A program made the position numbers and the translations under genes. Below are positions 1 through 8,934 of a stretch of DNA of 64,000 bases, in pieces. The DNA is from Chitinophaga sp. GbtcB8. GTDB taxonomy: Bacteria > Bacteroidota > Bacteroidia > Chitinophagales > Chitinophagaceae. The notes under the pieces were generated by a model. It ran no database searches and had not been told where the DNA came from. It saw only the letters and a program-made list of their open reading frames with translations. The stretch lies in NCBI RefSeq assembly GCF_019091455.1, contig NZ_JAGXJN010000009.1, forward strand, positions 1-64,000, given 5' to 3'. Positions within the stretch are counted from its first letter, which is position 1, and every line of letters starts with the position of its first letter.

Positions 1-1055
1 ATCTGCCGCTGCTCATAAACCAGTGGGCCAACGTCGCGCGCTGGGGAGTGCGTACCCGCCTGTTCCTGCGTACTGCCGAATTCCTGTGGCAGGAAGGGCA
101 TACCGCCCATGCCACCGCAGAAGAGGCCATAGAAGAAACGCTGCGTATGCTGGATGTGTATGCCGATTTTGCCGAGAACTACATGGCAATGCCCGTGATC
201 AAAGGTGTAAAATCGCCCGCAGAAAGGTTTGCCGGCGCCATTGATACCTATTGTATAGAAGCGTTGATGCAGGATGGTAAAGCCCTGCAGGCCGGTACTT
301 CCCACTTCCTGGGACAGAACTTTGCCAAAGCATTTGAAGTACAGTTCTCCAATAAAGAGAACAAGCTGGAATATGTATGGGCCACCTCCTGGGGAGTTTC
401 TACCCGCCTCATAGGCGCGCTGGTAATGGCGCATAGCGATGATGAAGGCCTGGTGCTGCCCCCCCGTATAGCCCCCCTGCAGGTAGTGATTGTACCCATC
501 TACAAAAACGATGAGCAAAAGGCTAAAATTGATGAGAAAGTGGACAGCCTTGTACAGGAGCTAAAACGTGCAGGCATCAGCGTTAAATATGATGATAACG
601 ATAATAACAGACCTGGCTGGAAATTTGCGGAGTATGAAATGAAGGGTGTGCCCGTACGTATAGCCATGGGTGCCAGGGACCTGGAAAATAATGTAGCCGA
701 AGTAGCCCGCCGCGATACCAAGGAAAAAATGAGCCTTTCGCTGGACGGACTTGCCCAGCGTATTAAAGACCTGCTGGAAGAGATCCAGCAGAACATTTAC
801 AACAAAGCAAAAGCTTACCGCGACGACCACATTACACCTGCCGATACCTTTGAAGAATTTGAAAAATTGCTGGACGAAAAAGGAGGATTTATTGCAGCAC
901 ATTGGGACGGTACAACCGAAACAGAAGAGCAGATCAAGGAACGCACAAAAGCTACCATACGCTGCATTCCGCTAAACAACAAACCCGAAGCAGGCACCTG
1001 TATTCTTACAGGCAAGCCATCAACACAACGGGTATTGTTTGCACGTGCTTATTAA
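1..1055 (+). CDS. proS: Prolyl-tRNA synthetase, C-terminal part (5' end outside window)
   Basis: This enzyme charges tRNA-Pro with proline in the cytoplasm. The reading frame is open from base 3, giving [19 protein letters not shown] and then [16 protein letters not shown], the class II catalytic-core signature of the short archaeal/eukaryotic-type ProS that many Bacteroidota use. The anticodon-binding domain follows (about window residues 150-250), then the C-terminal domain typical of this type, ending in ...RVLFARAY with a terminal Tyr. The GTG at 48 is internal, so it is not the true start. About 350 residues are visible of a family length near 490-500. The gene ends 12 bases before the sensor kinase. 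Confidence 0.96.
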   Translation, partial: LPLLINQWANVARWGVRTRLFLRTAEFLWQEGHTAHATAEEAIEETLRMLDVYADFAENYMAMPVIKGVKSPAERFAGAIDTYCIEALMQDGKALQAGTSHFLGQNFAKAFEVQFSNKENKLEYVWATSWGVSTRLIGALVMAHSDDEGLVLPPRIAPLQVVIVPIYKNDEQKAKIDEKVDSLVQELKRAGISVKYDDNDNNRPGWKFAEYEMKGVPVRIAMGARDLENNVAEVARRDTKEKMSLSLDGLAQRIKDLLEEIQQNIYNKAKAYRDDHITPADTFEEFEKLLDEKGGFIAAHWDGTTETEEQIKERTKATIRCIPLNNKPEAGTCILTGKPSTQRVLFARAY

Positions 1056-1067
1056 GGATCTTGTATA

Positions 1068-4067
1068 ATGAGTAGCCAAAAATCAGAGGGCCGGTGTTAC
1101 CATACAATACTGGAAGGAACGCTCCGCGCCCGTACGATACTTTTACTGTTATTAAGTGTATTATGCACGGGAAAGGCTGTCCTGGCGCAGGGGCTCATAA
1201 TCCGTAACTACAACGTAAAAGAAGGGCTGGCCAATGCCACCGTATACACCGCCATACAGGACAGGGACGGGTTTATCTGGTTCTCAACCCCCACCGGCGT
1301 TAGTAAGTTTGATGGCAAGCGGTTCCGCAATTATTCCAAAAAAGACGGGCTTACCGATAATGATGTGATCAAGCTGGTCCCCGATACCAGGGGCCGCGTC
1401 TGGTTCTTCACATTAAACGGTAAGCCCTCTTATTATGGCAACTATACCATTCGCACGGAAGACAACGACTCCTCCCTGATCTTCAACAGCCATGGGCATT
1501 ACATGCAGCATGCCTTTGAGGATTCAGCCAACATGGTCTGGTTCCAGCTCACGGATAACCGCGTTTCCAAGTATGACAAAAGGATCGAATACAGGTTTGA
1601 AGGAACCTCTACAAACATCTTCTACTTTCTGCGGCATAACGATGTTTTTAGGCCCCTGGAACCATACTTTCATATGGGCTCTGTTAAAGATGGCGATGGC
1701 GATGACAAGGATCAAAAGATCTTCCCCGTTTCGCCTTACCCCCTGGATGATGAGACCTTTGTAGCCCGCATCCGCGGTAACCCGGTGCTTATTGTAAAGA
1801 ATACCGTATACAGCTACACGCCAAAGGAGGTGATCTGTTTCTTTAACGGCCACGAATGGGGCATAACAGACGAAATTACCAGCCTTTGCCTGGATAACGA
1901 TAACCTGTGGGTAGGTACACAACGGGCCCTGTTTTACCTGAAAGACTTTTTCCGGGGCGCCCGGAATGTAACCAAGCTGCTGGATAACCACTACATTACC
2001 GGTTTGCTGAAGGACCGGGACGGCAACATCTGGATCACCACCTTTGGAGATGGAGTGTATAACATTCCCTACAAGAACTTCTACTTCAATTACCTGGATA
2101 ATACCAATGGCCTCTATTCCCATTCTATCTTCAGCATCCTGCGCGATAAGAAAACAGGTATGCTGCTGGTAGGGCAAAATGCAGGCGTACTAAGCGCAGG
2201 CGTGCTAAATACCAGGGATGCCAGCCGCCGCTTCCGCCAGTATACGCTGGATACCTCCAGTGGCCGTAACAGCATACTCTGTATTTTACCTTACAAGAAT
2301 GATGAAGTATTAATAGGGGCCGACAATGGCCTGTACACCTTTAACCCCACCCGGCAAAAGACCGCCCTGTTAATGCCGCTCAAGAACCTGAAGGATGTAG
2401 ATATTTCTGCCTCCGGAAAAGTAAGGGTAGCTGCCAAAGACGAGATCACGCTCCTGGATGGTTATACCATCAGCTGGCAGGAGCCCCTCGTTACTTCCAT
2501 AGCCTGCAGCAGTGATACATCCTATTACCTGGGCACCAGCAACGGTTTGTACTATGCCACAGATACACGCCGTAACCCGCACCTGGCCCCTGTGGATGGG
2601 GACCTGCAGAAGCAAAGCATCAAAGACCTGAAATGGGTGGATGGCTATTTATGGATAGGCACCAGTGACCAGGGTATTTATGTGATACGGAATAATAAAG
2701 TGGTAAAACACATTGCCACCACCGATAACCTGGCCAGCGATATTTGCCAGCAGCTGTATTATGATGGCATTGGACGGCTATACGTATCCACCAACAGGGG
2801 CGTATCTGTTATAGATGTAAAGACGCTCACTATTATCCGCAATATTACCTCTAATGATGGGCTGATGTCGGACGATACCCGGGGCGTATACTACCAGCAG
2901 GGCATGTTATACATTGCCACCTCCAACGGCCTTTGTTATTTCAATGACCATAACATGCCGGTAGATACCATACCACCCACCGTGTACCTGAGCGCCATCC
3001 GCTACAGCGATACCACCTACCTGCCCCGCAATAACTTTGTGCACCTGTACAAACGAAAAACTTCTTTTGAGGTGGAGTTTGGCGCCATAGCCTTTGACCT
3101 GCCGGACCTGGTGGAGTACCAGTACAACTTTTCCAGTGATACCGCCAGTGGCTGGACCACCACCATGAGTAACATTATTCCCTTCCCGGACCTGCAGCCC
3201 GGCGACTACAAGCTGCTGCTAAGGGCCCGCAAATATAAAAGCGACTGGAGCCAGCCGGTAACCATCTCCGTAAGCATACTGCCGCAGTGGTACCAGCAAT
3301 GGTGGGCCAGGGGCATCCTTATTTTAATAGCACTGCTGGGCATACTGGCTATCCTGCGCTACATTGTAAGGCGCATTAAGCTCGCAGAAAAACGGAAAAC
3401 AGAATATAACCGGCGCATCGCGGAGCTGGAAGCCAAAGCGCTCACCAACCAGATGAACCCGCACTTTATTTTTAACTCCCTGAACTCAGTACAGCACCTG
3501 ATCCTGGAAAAAGAGGAAAAGCAGGCCCTGAACTTCCTGGCCGATTTTGCCACCCTTATGCGGCAAATGTTGAACAATTCCCGGAAATCTTACATATCCA
3601 TGGATGAGGAAATAGCCTTCCTTACCCGCTACCTGGAGCTGGAAAAGATCCGTTTTGCCCATAGCTTTACCTATCACTTTGGTATTGAGCCTGAATTAAA
3701 GGATTATACAGTATACATTCCGCCCATGATCATACAGCCCATTGTGGAAAATGCCATTAAACACGGCCTGGCGCCCAAGAACAGCGCCGGTCACCTGGAG
3801 ATCCGGCTGGAAATGGTGGACGACCTGCTTTACTGCGCCGTAGACGATGATGGAATAGGCTGGGAACACTCCAATAGCATTAAAACAGGACGCCTGGTAA
3901 AGCACGAATCCACTGCTTTAAGCGTCATTAAGGAGCGGTTGCAGATTATAAAATCTTTTAATGGAAGTGTTGGAAAGTTAGAAATAATTGATAAATTTAA
4001 GTCTGGGTTTGGAAACAAGGAAGGTACGCTGGTAGAAATTCTGATTCCCATTGTTAAGATGTTATGA
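1068..4067 (+). CDS. Periplasmic-propeller sensor histidine kinase (LytS-type kinase domain)
   Basis: A membrane sensor that should phosphorylate the LytTR regulator encoded directly downstream. An N-terminal signal/anchor segment ends near residue 42 (...GKAVLAQ). About 14 two-component propeller (Reg_prop) repeats follow, for example DGFIWFSTPTGVSKFDG and DGNIWITTFGDGVY. A Y_Y_Y domain lies at about 680-740 and a transmembrane helix at about 745-768. A His_kinase domain has the phospho-acceptor motif MNPHFIFNSLNSVQHLI (His near 797), and the HATPase motifs IIQPIVENAIKHGL and DDDGIGWEHS follow. Unlike classic Bacteroides hybrid regulators it has no receiver or AraC output domain. The stop overlaps the next start by 4 bases (ATGA), so the pair is translationally coupled. 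The ligand cannot be told from sequence. Confidence 0.93.
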   Translation: MSSQKSEGRCYHTILEGTLRARTILLLLLSVLCTGKAVLAQGLIIRNYNVKEGLANATVYTAIQDRDGFIWFSTPTGVSKFDGKRFRNYSKKDGLTDNDVIKLVPDTRGRVWFFTLNGKPSYYGNYTIRTEDNDSSLIFNSHGHYMQHAFEDSANMVWFQLTDNRVSKYDKRIEYRFEGTSTNIFYFLRHNDVFRPLEPYFHMGSVKDGDGDDKDQKIFPVSPYPLDDETFVARIRGNPVLIVKNTVYSYTPKEVICFFNGHEWGITDEITSLCLDNDNLWVGTQRALFYLKDFFRGARNVTKLLDNHYITGLLKDRDGNIWITTFGDGVYNIPYKNFYFNYLDNTNGLYSHSIFSILRDKKTGMLLVGQNAGVLSAGVLNTRDASRRFRQYTLDTSSGRNSILCILPYKNDEVLIGADNGLYTFNPTRQKTALLMPLKNLKDVDISASGKVRVAAKDEITLLDGYTISWQEPLVTSIACSSDTSYYLGTSNGLYYATDTRRNPHLAPVDGDLQKQSIKDLKWVDGYLWIGTSDQGIYVIRNNKVVKHIATTDNLASDICQQLYYDGIGRLYVSTNRGVSVIDVKTLTIIRNITSNDGLMSDDTRGVYYQQGMLYIATSNGLCYFNDHNMPVDTIPPTVYLSAIRYSDTTYLPRNNFVHLYKRKTSFEVEFGAIAFDLPDLVEYQYNFSSDTASGWTTTMSNIIPFPDLQPGDYKLLLRARKYKSDWSQPVTISVSILPQWYQQWWARGILILIALLGILAILRYIVRRIKLAEKRKTEYNRRIAELEAKALTNQMNPHFIFNSLNSVQHLILEKEEKQALNFLADFATLMRQMLNNSRKSYISMDEEIAFLTRYLELEKIRFAHSFTYHFGIEPELKDYTVYIPPMIIQPIVENAIKHGLAPKNSAGHLEIRLEMVDDLLYCAVDDDGIGWEHSNSIKTGRLVKHESTALSVIKERLQIIKSFNGSVGKLEIIDKFKSGFGNKEGTLVEILIPIVKML

Positions 4068-4825
4068 GTAATATAAAAGCTGCGATTGTAGACGATGAAG
4101 TCCGCAACATCCATATTTTACGCAATATTTTAGAGAATTACTGTAAGGATGTTACAGTGGTCGGGGAAGCACAGAATATACATGAAGCGGCTGAAATGAT
4201 CAAGAACAACCCCATTGACGTGCTGTTCCTGGATATTGAAATGCCCCCTCACAATGGTTTCCAGTTGCTGGAAATGTTTCCCGTACTGAACTTCGAAGTC
4301 ATCTTTATCACCGCCTTCCAGGAATATGCCCTGCAAGCCATTAAGTTTGCTGCGCTGGACTACCTGCTGAAACCAATTAAGGTAAGCGAGGTGGAAGATG
4401 CGCTGGAAAAAGTGAAAAAAAGCAAAAAAGGCAGGCTCAATGAGCTGGCATCCATCCTGAAAGATTATGTGAAGAATAATGATAATGCCTTCTCAAAGAT
4501 CGTAATACCGGTGAACGACGGGTACAACGTAATTGACCTGAAAGACATTATTTACTGCGAAGCCTTTGACAGCTACACCAAGATCCAGCTGATCAACAAT
4601 GTATCGCACCTGATCTCCAAATCCCTGAAGGAGTATGAGGAAATGCTGTCCGACAAAGGATTTTACCGCGTGCATAAATCCTTCCTCATTAATATTCACC
4701 ACATTGTAAAGATCATCAAAGGCCTGGGCACCGCCGTGGTTATGAGCGATCAGAAGAATATTCCCATCTCCTCCCGTAAAAAGGACGAGTTCTTTGCCCA
4801 GCTGAAAGGAGTGATTAACTTGTAG
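4064..4825 (+). CDS. LytTR-family response regulator
   Basis: Partner of the preceding kinase. The receiver domain (about 1-120) has the acidic pair D10/D11, phospho-acceptor D57 in FLDIEMPPHNGF and the conserved LLKPI lysine. A linker is followed by a LytTR DNA-binding domain (about 145-250) with IIYCEAFDSYTKIQL and FYRVHKSFLINIHHI. Length (253 aa) is normal for the LytR/AlgR family. The start overlaps the kinase stop. Nothing nearby looks like an obvious dedicated target, so the regulon is unknown. Confidence 0.95.
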   Translation: MSNIKAAIVDDEVRNIHILRNILENYCKDVTVVGEAQNIHEAAEMIKNNPIDVLFLDIEMPPHNGFQLLEMFPVLNFEVIFITAFQEYALQAIKFAALDYLLKPIKVSEVEDALEKVKKSKKGRLNELASILKDYVKNNDNAFSKIVIPVNDGYNVIDLKDIIYCEAFDSYTKIQLINNVSHLISKSLKEYEEMLSDKGFYRVHKSFLINIHHIVKIIKGLGTAVVMSDQKNIPISSRKKDEFFAQLKGVINL

Positions 4826-4940
4826 TTAGCTATTAGCTATTAGCAGTTGGCATTTGGCAGTCCTCGACAGGGCTGCATTTTTTTTGTATATACCCCATTG
4901 AACTACTCCCTAATAGCTAATTGCTAACAGCTAAAAGCTC
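4826..4940. repeat. Heptad inverted repeat A (TTAGCTA family)
   Basis: Starts directly at the lytTR stop codon. The left arm is a degenerate 7-nt tandem (TTAGCTA, TTAGCTA, TTAGCAG). The right arm at about 4910-4938 reads CTAATAG, CTAATTG, CTAACAG, CTAAAAG. The arms are largely complementary and would fold into a long, slip-capable hairpin. It is followed by an independent GC-rich terminator. Confidence 0.75.
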
Positions 4941-4945
4941 AAAAG

Positions 4946-4980
4946 AAAAACCCGGCAGTAATGCCGGGCTTTCCTTTAAC
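4946..4980. terminator. Bidirectional intrinsic terminator
   Basis: Stem CCCGGCA (4951-4957), loop GTAA, stem TGCCGGG (4962-4968). It is A-rich on the left and CT/T-rich on the right, so it can serve both the lytTR gene (+) and the convergent Deg protease gene (-). Confidence 0.85.
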
Positions 4981-5015
4981 CTATAAAACCTATATAAAAC
5001 AATAAAAACGATTCA

Positions 5016-6560
5016 TTAGAATTCTTCCCCGCCGGCCAGGTCTATATTGTAATAATACACGCCGGTATAGTCAGGGTACATACCTTCCAGCTGCAGCTTA
5101 CCTTGTTTCTGCAGCGCCTTCTTCAGGTCATCTACAGAAGCTACAGGCTGCCCGCCGGCCTTCAGGATCACAAAACCCGCTTTCATATTGGTTTGTTTTT
5201 TCAGCAGGCCGCTGCCCACATCATTTACAAACACCCCGCCGCGTATGCCTAAACGGGCTGCATCGGTTTTTTGCAGGGAAATAAGGTCAGCGCCCAATTT
5301 ATCCAGCACACTGGTTTTAATGATCTCAGTGGTGCCGTCCTCATTTTTCAGCAGTACGTTATTCACCGTATATTCCTTCTCGTTACGCAGGTAGCTGATG
5401 CTGATCTTATCACCGGGTTTGTAGCGGGCTATCTGCTCGGTCATTTCCGGGATAGAAGGCGTAGCAATACCATTTATCTTCGTGATAATATCGCCTTTGT
5501 GAATACCGGCAGTAGCCGCAGCGCCGCTGGTAGGCACGTCCTGTACCAGCACACCGTCAATATCCCGGCGTAAACCGCGCTCGCGCAGCTCATCTTCAGA
5601 AAGGCCCATGGGATCAATGTAGTTAATACCCAGGTAAGCGCGTTGTACGTTGCCGTACTTCATCAGGTCATTCACTACTTTCTTTACCAGGTTCACAGGT
5701 ATGGCGTAGGAGTAACCGGCGTAAGCGCCCGTGGGGGAGGCAATGGCAGAGTTAATGCCTATCAGCTCACCAGCCGTGTTTATCAGCGCACCGCCACTGT
5801 TACCCTGGTTCACCGCAGCGTCTGTTTGAATAAAAGATTCAATGGCAGAACGGCGGTTACGTTTGTTAATACCAATGGTACGGGCTTTGGCGCTCACAAT
5901 ACCGGCAGTTACCGTGGTTTCCAGGTTTAACGGGTAACCTACTGCCAGCACCCACTGGCCGATCTGTACATCGTCAGAGTTACCGTATAATAAGTAAGGC
6001 GCGTTTTTAGTATCCACCTTAATTACCGCCAGGTCAGTGTTGGGATCAACGCCCACTACTTTGGCCTTGTAATTACGGTTGTTGTTCAGCGTTACATCAA
6101 TTTCATCGGCCTGGTCTACCACGTGGTTGTTGGTAACAATATAACCATCGTCGGAGATCAGCACACCGGAGCCGGAAGCCATTTGCCCGGGCACATAATA
6201 ACGGCGTCCGCCGCCTTCACCCTGGAATTCATCGCCAAAGAAATCATCGCCAAAAAGGTCCTGCAGAATGCTTCTCCTTTTTTGCAGGTTATTGGTCACC
6301 TGTTTGGGATTGATCTTTGTTTTGATGTGCACTACGCCAGGCAGCGCAATCTTTGCAGCCGACTGAAAATCAGTGGGCGGGGCTATGTTCTTGGCATCGG
6401 TACCAGGCATGTAGCTGGTGTAGTTTACAGGAATGTTGTTGGAGCCATTTTGATAGGGACCTGCCTGCCGGGGTTGCATGTATTTGCTGTAAACAAATAT
6501 GCTGGCAAAGGCAGTGGCCGCACTAATAAGCACAGTCGCAGCAATTTGTCGAAATTTCAT
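5016..6560 (-). CDS. Deg/HtrA-type periplasmic serine protease
   Basis: Envelope quality-control protease of the trypsin-like Do family. The N-terminus (MKFRQIAATVLISAATAFAS) is a signal peptide or anchor. The catalytic triad is H146 in VTNNHVVDQ, D176 in NTDLAVI and S255 in NQGNSGGAL. A first PDZ domain (about 290-390; AYLGINYIDP, GIHKGDIITKINGI) is followed by a second, more degenerate one (about 420-510). Length (514 aa) is normal. An acidic and Gly-rich loop at about 101-120 (DLFGDDFFGDEFQGEGGGRR) lies just before the protease core, as is usual in Bacteroidota homologues. Transcribed alone, with a shared terminator downstream. Confidence 0.95.
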   Translation of the reverse strand: MKFRQIAATVLISAATAFASIFVYSKYMQPRQAGPYQNGSNNIPVNYTSYMPGTDAKNIAPPTDFQSAAKIALPGVVHIKTKINPKQVTNNLQKRRSILQDLFGDDFFGDEFQGEGGGRRYYVPGQMASGSGVLISDDGYIVTNNHVVDQADEIDVTLNNNRNYKAKVVGVDPNTDLAVIKVDTKNAPYLLYGNSDDVQIGQWVLAVGYPLNLETTVTAGIVSAKARTIGINKRNRRSAIESFIQTDAAVNQGNSGGALINTAGELIGINSAIASPTGAYAGYSYAIPVNLVKKVVNDLMKYGNVQRAYLGINYIDPMGLSEDELRERGLRRDIDGVLVQDVPTSGAAATAGIHKGDIITKINGIATPSIPEMTEQIARYKPGDKISISYLRNEKEYTVNNVLLKNEDGTTEIIKTSVLDKLGADLISLQKTDAARLGIRGGVFVNDVGSGLLKKQTNMKAGFVILKAGGQPVASVDDLKKALQKQGKLQLEGMYPDYTGVYYYNIDLAGGEEF

Positions 6561-6630
6561 ATAAGTGAGTATTTATTGTTAAAGTAGACATTTGTTCAAA
6601 GGGTATGTATCAATTTACATGCCTTTGATA

Positions 6631-6657
6631 CAAATTTAAGGCTCCTGTTTAATCAAA
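6631..6657 (-). promoter_or_regulatory. Candidate promoter of the Deg protease gene
   Basis: On the minus strand a TAAATTTG (-7 type TAnnTTTG) lies at 6631-6638, with TTTG at 6654-6657. The 15-nt spacing is shorter than the usual 17-22, so support is modest. It sits 70 bases upstream of the start codon. Confidence 0.3.
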
Positions 6658-6784
6658 GCATTTGGGGAAATATCACTTTAACACATTTTTATATGAATCA
6701 TTAATGAATAGTTAAAGGCATAGCCCTGAGAGGTTTAAAAAACTGCCAGCTTGGGTTAAAAGTGCCGCTTTTTCCTGTCATAAT

Positions 6785-6820
6785 AACAACTAAACCGACA
6801 TAATGTTGGGTTTTAGTTGT
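6785..6820 (-). terminator. Hairpin at the 3' end of the acyl-CoA reductase gene
   Basis: Complementary arms AACAACTAAACC (6785-6796) and GGGTTTTAGTTGT (6808-6820) surround an 11-nt loop and abut the luxC-type stop codon. On the minus strand it is followed by an AT-rich but not pure U tract, so it could be a weak terminator or an mRNA-stabilising hairpin. Confidence 0.4.
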
Positions 6821-7821
6821 CACAGCCCGCGCAAAAACGCCATCGTATCCACCCCATCTGCATAATCCGTTAGCGAAGGTTGCTGCGCCAGTCCAAAAGG
6901 CGTAAAGTTTTGCCCCACCAGGCATTGCAGGTCAGGGTTGGCTAACAGGCTGGTTGCCAGGGCAGCAGCATCCTTGTAATAGCTGTAATGCAGCACGCTG
7001 ATGGCAGAGAACAGGGATTCATGCTCCTGCACCAGCAGGCTGCCATTGGTCAGGTAAGGGCTGCTATTCAGCAGAAACAGCGCCAGGTTATAATCATAAT
7101 TATTCTTGTACTTATGATGTTCTATCAGGTACGTATACTTTCTTTCATGCGCCTGTAACAGGGGAGTAAAGTCATACCCTTCCGGAACAAAGATCTTGGT
7201 TACATTGCGGCAGCCCAGCCCAAAATACAGCATCATATCATCCGTCAGGGCTTCCAGCTCCGCGGCCGTTTCGGTCCCTGTAAGCAGGGCCGCGGAGGTA
7301 CGGTTACGGCGTATAATATGCGGGAAGCGGGAAAAATAATATTCAAAGTACCGGGCAGAGTTGTTGCTGCCCGTGGCAATGTAGGCATCACAACCCTTCA
7401 GCATTTCACTGATTGTGGTCTGTTGGGCAGTTTCGGGGTACCAGCTATTCATCACTTGCAGCAGGTGCTGTATCAGCAGGGTATCCTTAGACGATAATTT
7501 CAGCTTTACACGGTGCCCGCTCACAAAACCGCAGAGCCAGTCGTGAAAGCCCACCAGTGGAATGTTACCGGCAGCCGTAATGCCAACAGTTTTAGGAAGT
7601 TGCTGCCCCCCAGGCTGGGGATAAGCTGCCAGCCAGTTATTCAGCAAGGCCTCATCCAGGTAATATTGGCAGATATTTTGAATAGCAGTATCTATAAATG
7701 CAGGCGTAAACCAGCCATTGACCTGGGAAGCCTGTATTTTAACCTGTTGCAGGGCTTCATCATTACTCATCAGGTATTCGCGTAAACGTAATAAAGCAGC
7801 TGTTTTTTGCGTGTTGTTCAT
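6820..7821 (-). CDS. LuxC-type acyl-CoA reductase
   Basis: Reduces an acyl-CoA (or acyl thioester) to an aldehyde with NADPH, by analogy with LuxC. The sequence shows VGITAAGNIPLVGFHDWL (nucleotide-binding region), a VKLKLSSKDTLL segment and the probable catalytic Cys in YFGLGCRNVTKIFVPEGYD. The frame is open to an ATG at 7875, but I choose 7821 (MNNTQKTAALLRLREYL). Family members begin like this, and the -7 promoter element lies at 7875-7882, inside or upstream of the longer version. Divergent from a ferredoxin gene, a pairing that fits a redox enzyme and an electron carrier. The physiological acyl substrate is unknown. Confidence 0.88.
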   Translation of the reverse strand: MNNTQKTAALLRLREYLMSNDEALQQVKIQASQVNGWFTPAFIDTAIQNICQYYLDEALLNNWLAAYPQPGGQQLPKTVGITAAGNIPLVGFHDWLCGFVSGHRVKLKLSSKDTLLIQHLLQVMNSWYPETAQQTTISEMLKGCDAYIATGSNNSARYFEYYFSRFPHIIRRNRTSAALLTGTETAAELEALTDDMMLYFGLGCRNVTKIFVPEGYDFTPLLQAHERKYTYLIEHHKYKNNYDYNLALFLLNSSPYLTNGSLLVQEHESLFSAISVLHYSYYKDAAALATSLLANPDLQCLVGQNFTPFGLAQQPSLTDYADGVDTMAFLRGL

Positions 7822-7862
7822 GAAACGGTAAGAAATATTTAAACTTTTAATCAGGGAAGTTC

Positions 7863-7903
7863 TATTTTTGTTCACAAAATTAATGGCTTACCACTTAAAC
7901 AAA
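7863..7903. promoter_or_regulatory. Overlapping face-to-face promoters of luxC-like gene and ferredoxin
   Basis: On the plus strand TATTTTTG (7863-7870) fits the -7 element TAnnTTTG for the ferredoxin, with a weak TTTA 21 nt upstream. On the minus strand TAATTTTG (7875-7882), with TTTG at 7900-7903 (17-nt spacing), fits the acyl-CoA reductase gene. Each predicted start point would fall in or near the other promoter's -7 element, so the two promoters should compete. Confidence 0.5.
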
Positions 7904-7914
7904 AAGTTTATACT

Positions 7915-8262
7915 ATGGCAATTAAGATAACAGATGAATGTATTAATTGTGGCGCCTGCGAACCAGAATGCCCCAACAATGCAATTTATGAAGGTGGCGT
8001 TGAATGGCGTATTGCAGATGGTACTACGGTAAAGGGCTCCTATACCCTGAAGGAAGGTACAACAATAGATGCAGATCAGGCCAATGCTCCGATAAGCGTG
8101 GATACTTATTATATTGTACCCAATAAATGTACAGAGTGCCAGGGCTTTCATGAAGAACCGCAATGTGCCGCCGTTTGCCCGGTAGATTGTTGCGTACCGG
8201 ACGAAATGTACCAGGAAACAGTAGATGAGCTGTTAGCCAAGAAAGAAAAACTGCATATTTAA
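7915..8262 (+). CDS. 4Fe-4S dicluster ferredoxin
   Basis: Small cytoplasmic electron carrier with two cluster motifs: [12 protein letters not shown] near the N-terminus and [18 protein letters not shown] in the second half. The insert between the motifs resembles YfhL-like ferredoxins. Length 115 aa. A strong terminator follows. Divergent from the acyl-CoA reductase, so it could donate electrons to that or another reductase; the partner is inferred from position only. Confidence 0.95.
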   Translation: MAIKITDECINCGACEPECPNNAIYEGGVEWRIADGTTVKGSYTLKEGTTIDADQANAPISVDTYYIVPNKCTECQGFHEEPQCAAVCPVDCCVPDEMYQETVDELLAKKEKLHI

Positions 8263-8287
8263 TATATTATTACAGGAAGCTTATAAT

Positions 8288-8326
8288 AAAAAGGAGAGAG
8301 GCATATGCCTTTTCTCCTTTTTTCTT
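8288..8326 (+). terminator. Intrinsic terminator after ferredoxin
   Basis: Outer stem AAAAAGGAGA (8288-8297) pairs with TCTCCTTTTT (8313-8322). The inner palindrome GGCATATGCC (8300-8309) extends it, and more T follows. A textbook rho-independent terminator. Confidence 0.9.
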
Positions 8327-8336
8327 TTATTTACAT

Positions 8337-8807
8337 GTGAAAATCACCGTTTATATGCAGCATACCTTGATAGCATTCAGTATATTCCTGTTAGGGCTGG
8401 CCTCCTGCCAAACACCGGCCACAGGCGACAAAGCTGGTGGGGAGGAGTCCTTACGGCATGCCGACATTGCTTTTTCCCGTGTTTCCAAAGAAAAAGGCAT
8501 GCGCCTGGCTTTCCTGGCTTATGCAGATAGTGCCGCCGTATTATTGCGCCAGCACCATTACCCTATTGTAGGGCCGGAAGCCGTGAAGTATATAGAGCGC
8601 ATGAATGATAGCGGTATTACCCTTACCTGGGAACCCACCTTTGTTAAGGTGGCCGCCTCCGGGGAGCTGGGGTACACCTATGGCATTTATACCTTTACCA
8701 CCGCAGATACCAGCTCCCGGGGCACCTACGTTACTATCTGGAAAAAGAGTGCTGCCGGCGGCTGGAAATACGTGCTGGACAGCGGTAACGAAGGTTTGGG
8801 GAAATAA
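8337..8807 (+). CDS. Lipoprotein with SnoaL/DUF4440-like (NTF2-fold) domain
   Basis: Signal peptide with lipobox LASC (Cys 24 from the GTG start), so it is probably a membrane-anchored lipoprotein. The mature part has the usual DUF4440 pattern: FLAYADSAAVLLR, an ITLTWEP segment, GELGYTYGIYTF and a C-terminal GTYVTIWKKSAAGGWKYVLD strand pair. The start is GTG at 8337; an in-frame ATG at 8355 (MQHTLIAFS) is the alternative and also leaves a signal peptide. These domains are small cone-shaped folds that bind or convert small ligands; no catalytic residues can be assigned here. Separated from ddl by 127 bases. Confidence 0.8.
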   Translation: MKITVYMQHTLIAFSIFLLGLASCQTPATGDKAGGEESLRHADIAFSRVSKEKGMRLAFLAYADSAAVLLRQHHYPIVGPEAVKYIERMNDSGITLTWEPTFVKVAASGELGYTYGIYTFTTADTSSRGTYVTIWKKSAAGGWKYVLDSGNEGLGK

Positions 8808-8828
8808 GGGTTTTTTCTTTTATCTTTA
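8795..8828 (+). promoter_or_regulatory. Weak candidate promoter for ddl
   Basis: TTTG (8795-8798) lies 22 nt before TATCTTTA (8821-8828), a one-mismatch TAnnTTTG. It would give a leader of about 100 nt before ddl. Weak support. Confidence 0.25.
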
Positions 8829-8934
8829 CCCGCTTATAGGAAAGGTATTTATGTAACCGGGCCGCTTTCATTGGAGCGCCACGGGGGATAATACAAAGCT
8901 CCAGCAGACCAATAAAAAGACGAATCATTAACAG

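Noticed and set aside
4826..4940. Insertion sequence or MITE
   Set aside because: No transposase, no target-site duplication that I can see, and different copies do not share terminal sequences across words; kept as a repeat of unknown origin.
7822..7875. N-terminal extension of the acyl-CoA reductase
   Set aside because: The -7 element for this gene lies at 7875-7882, so transcription would start downstream of that ATG; family members begin like the product from 7821.
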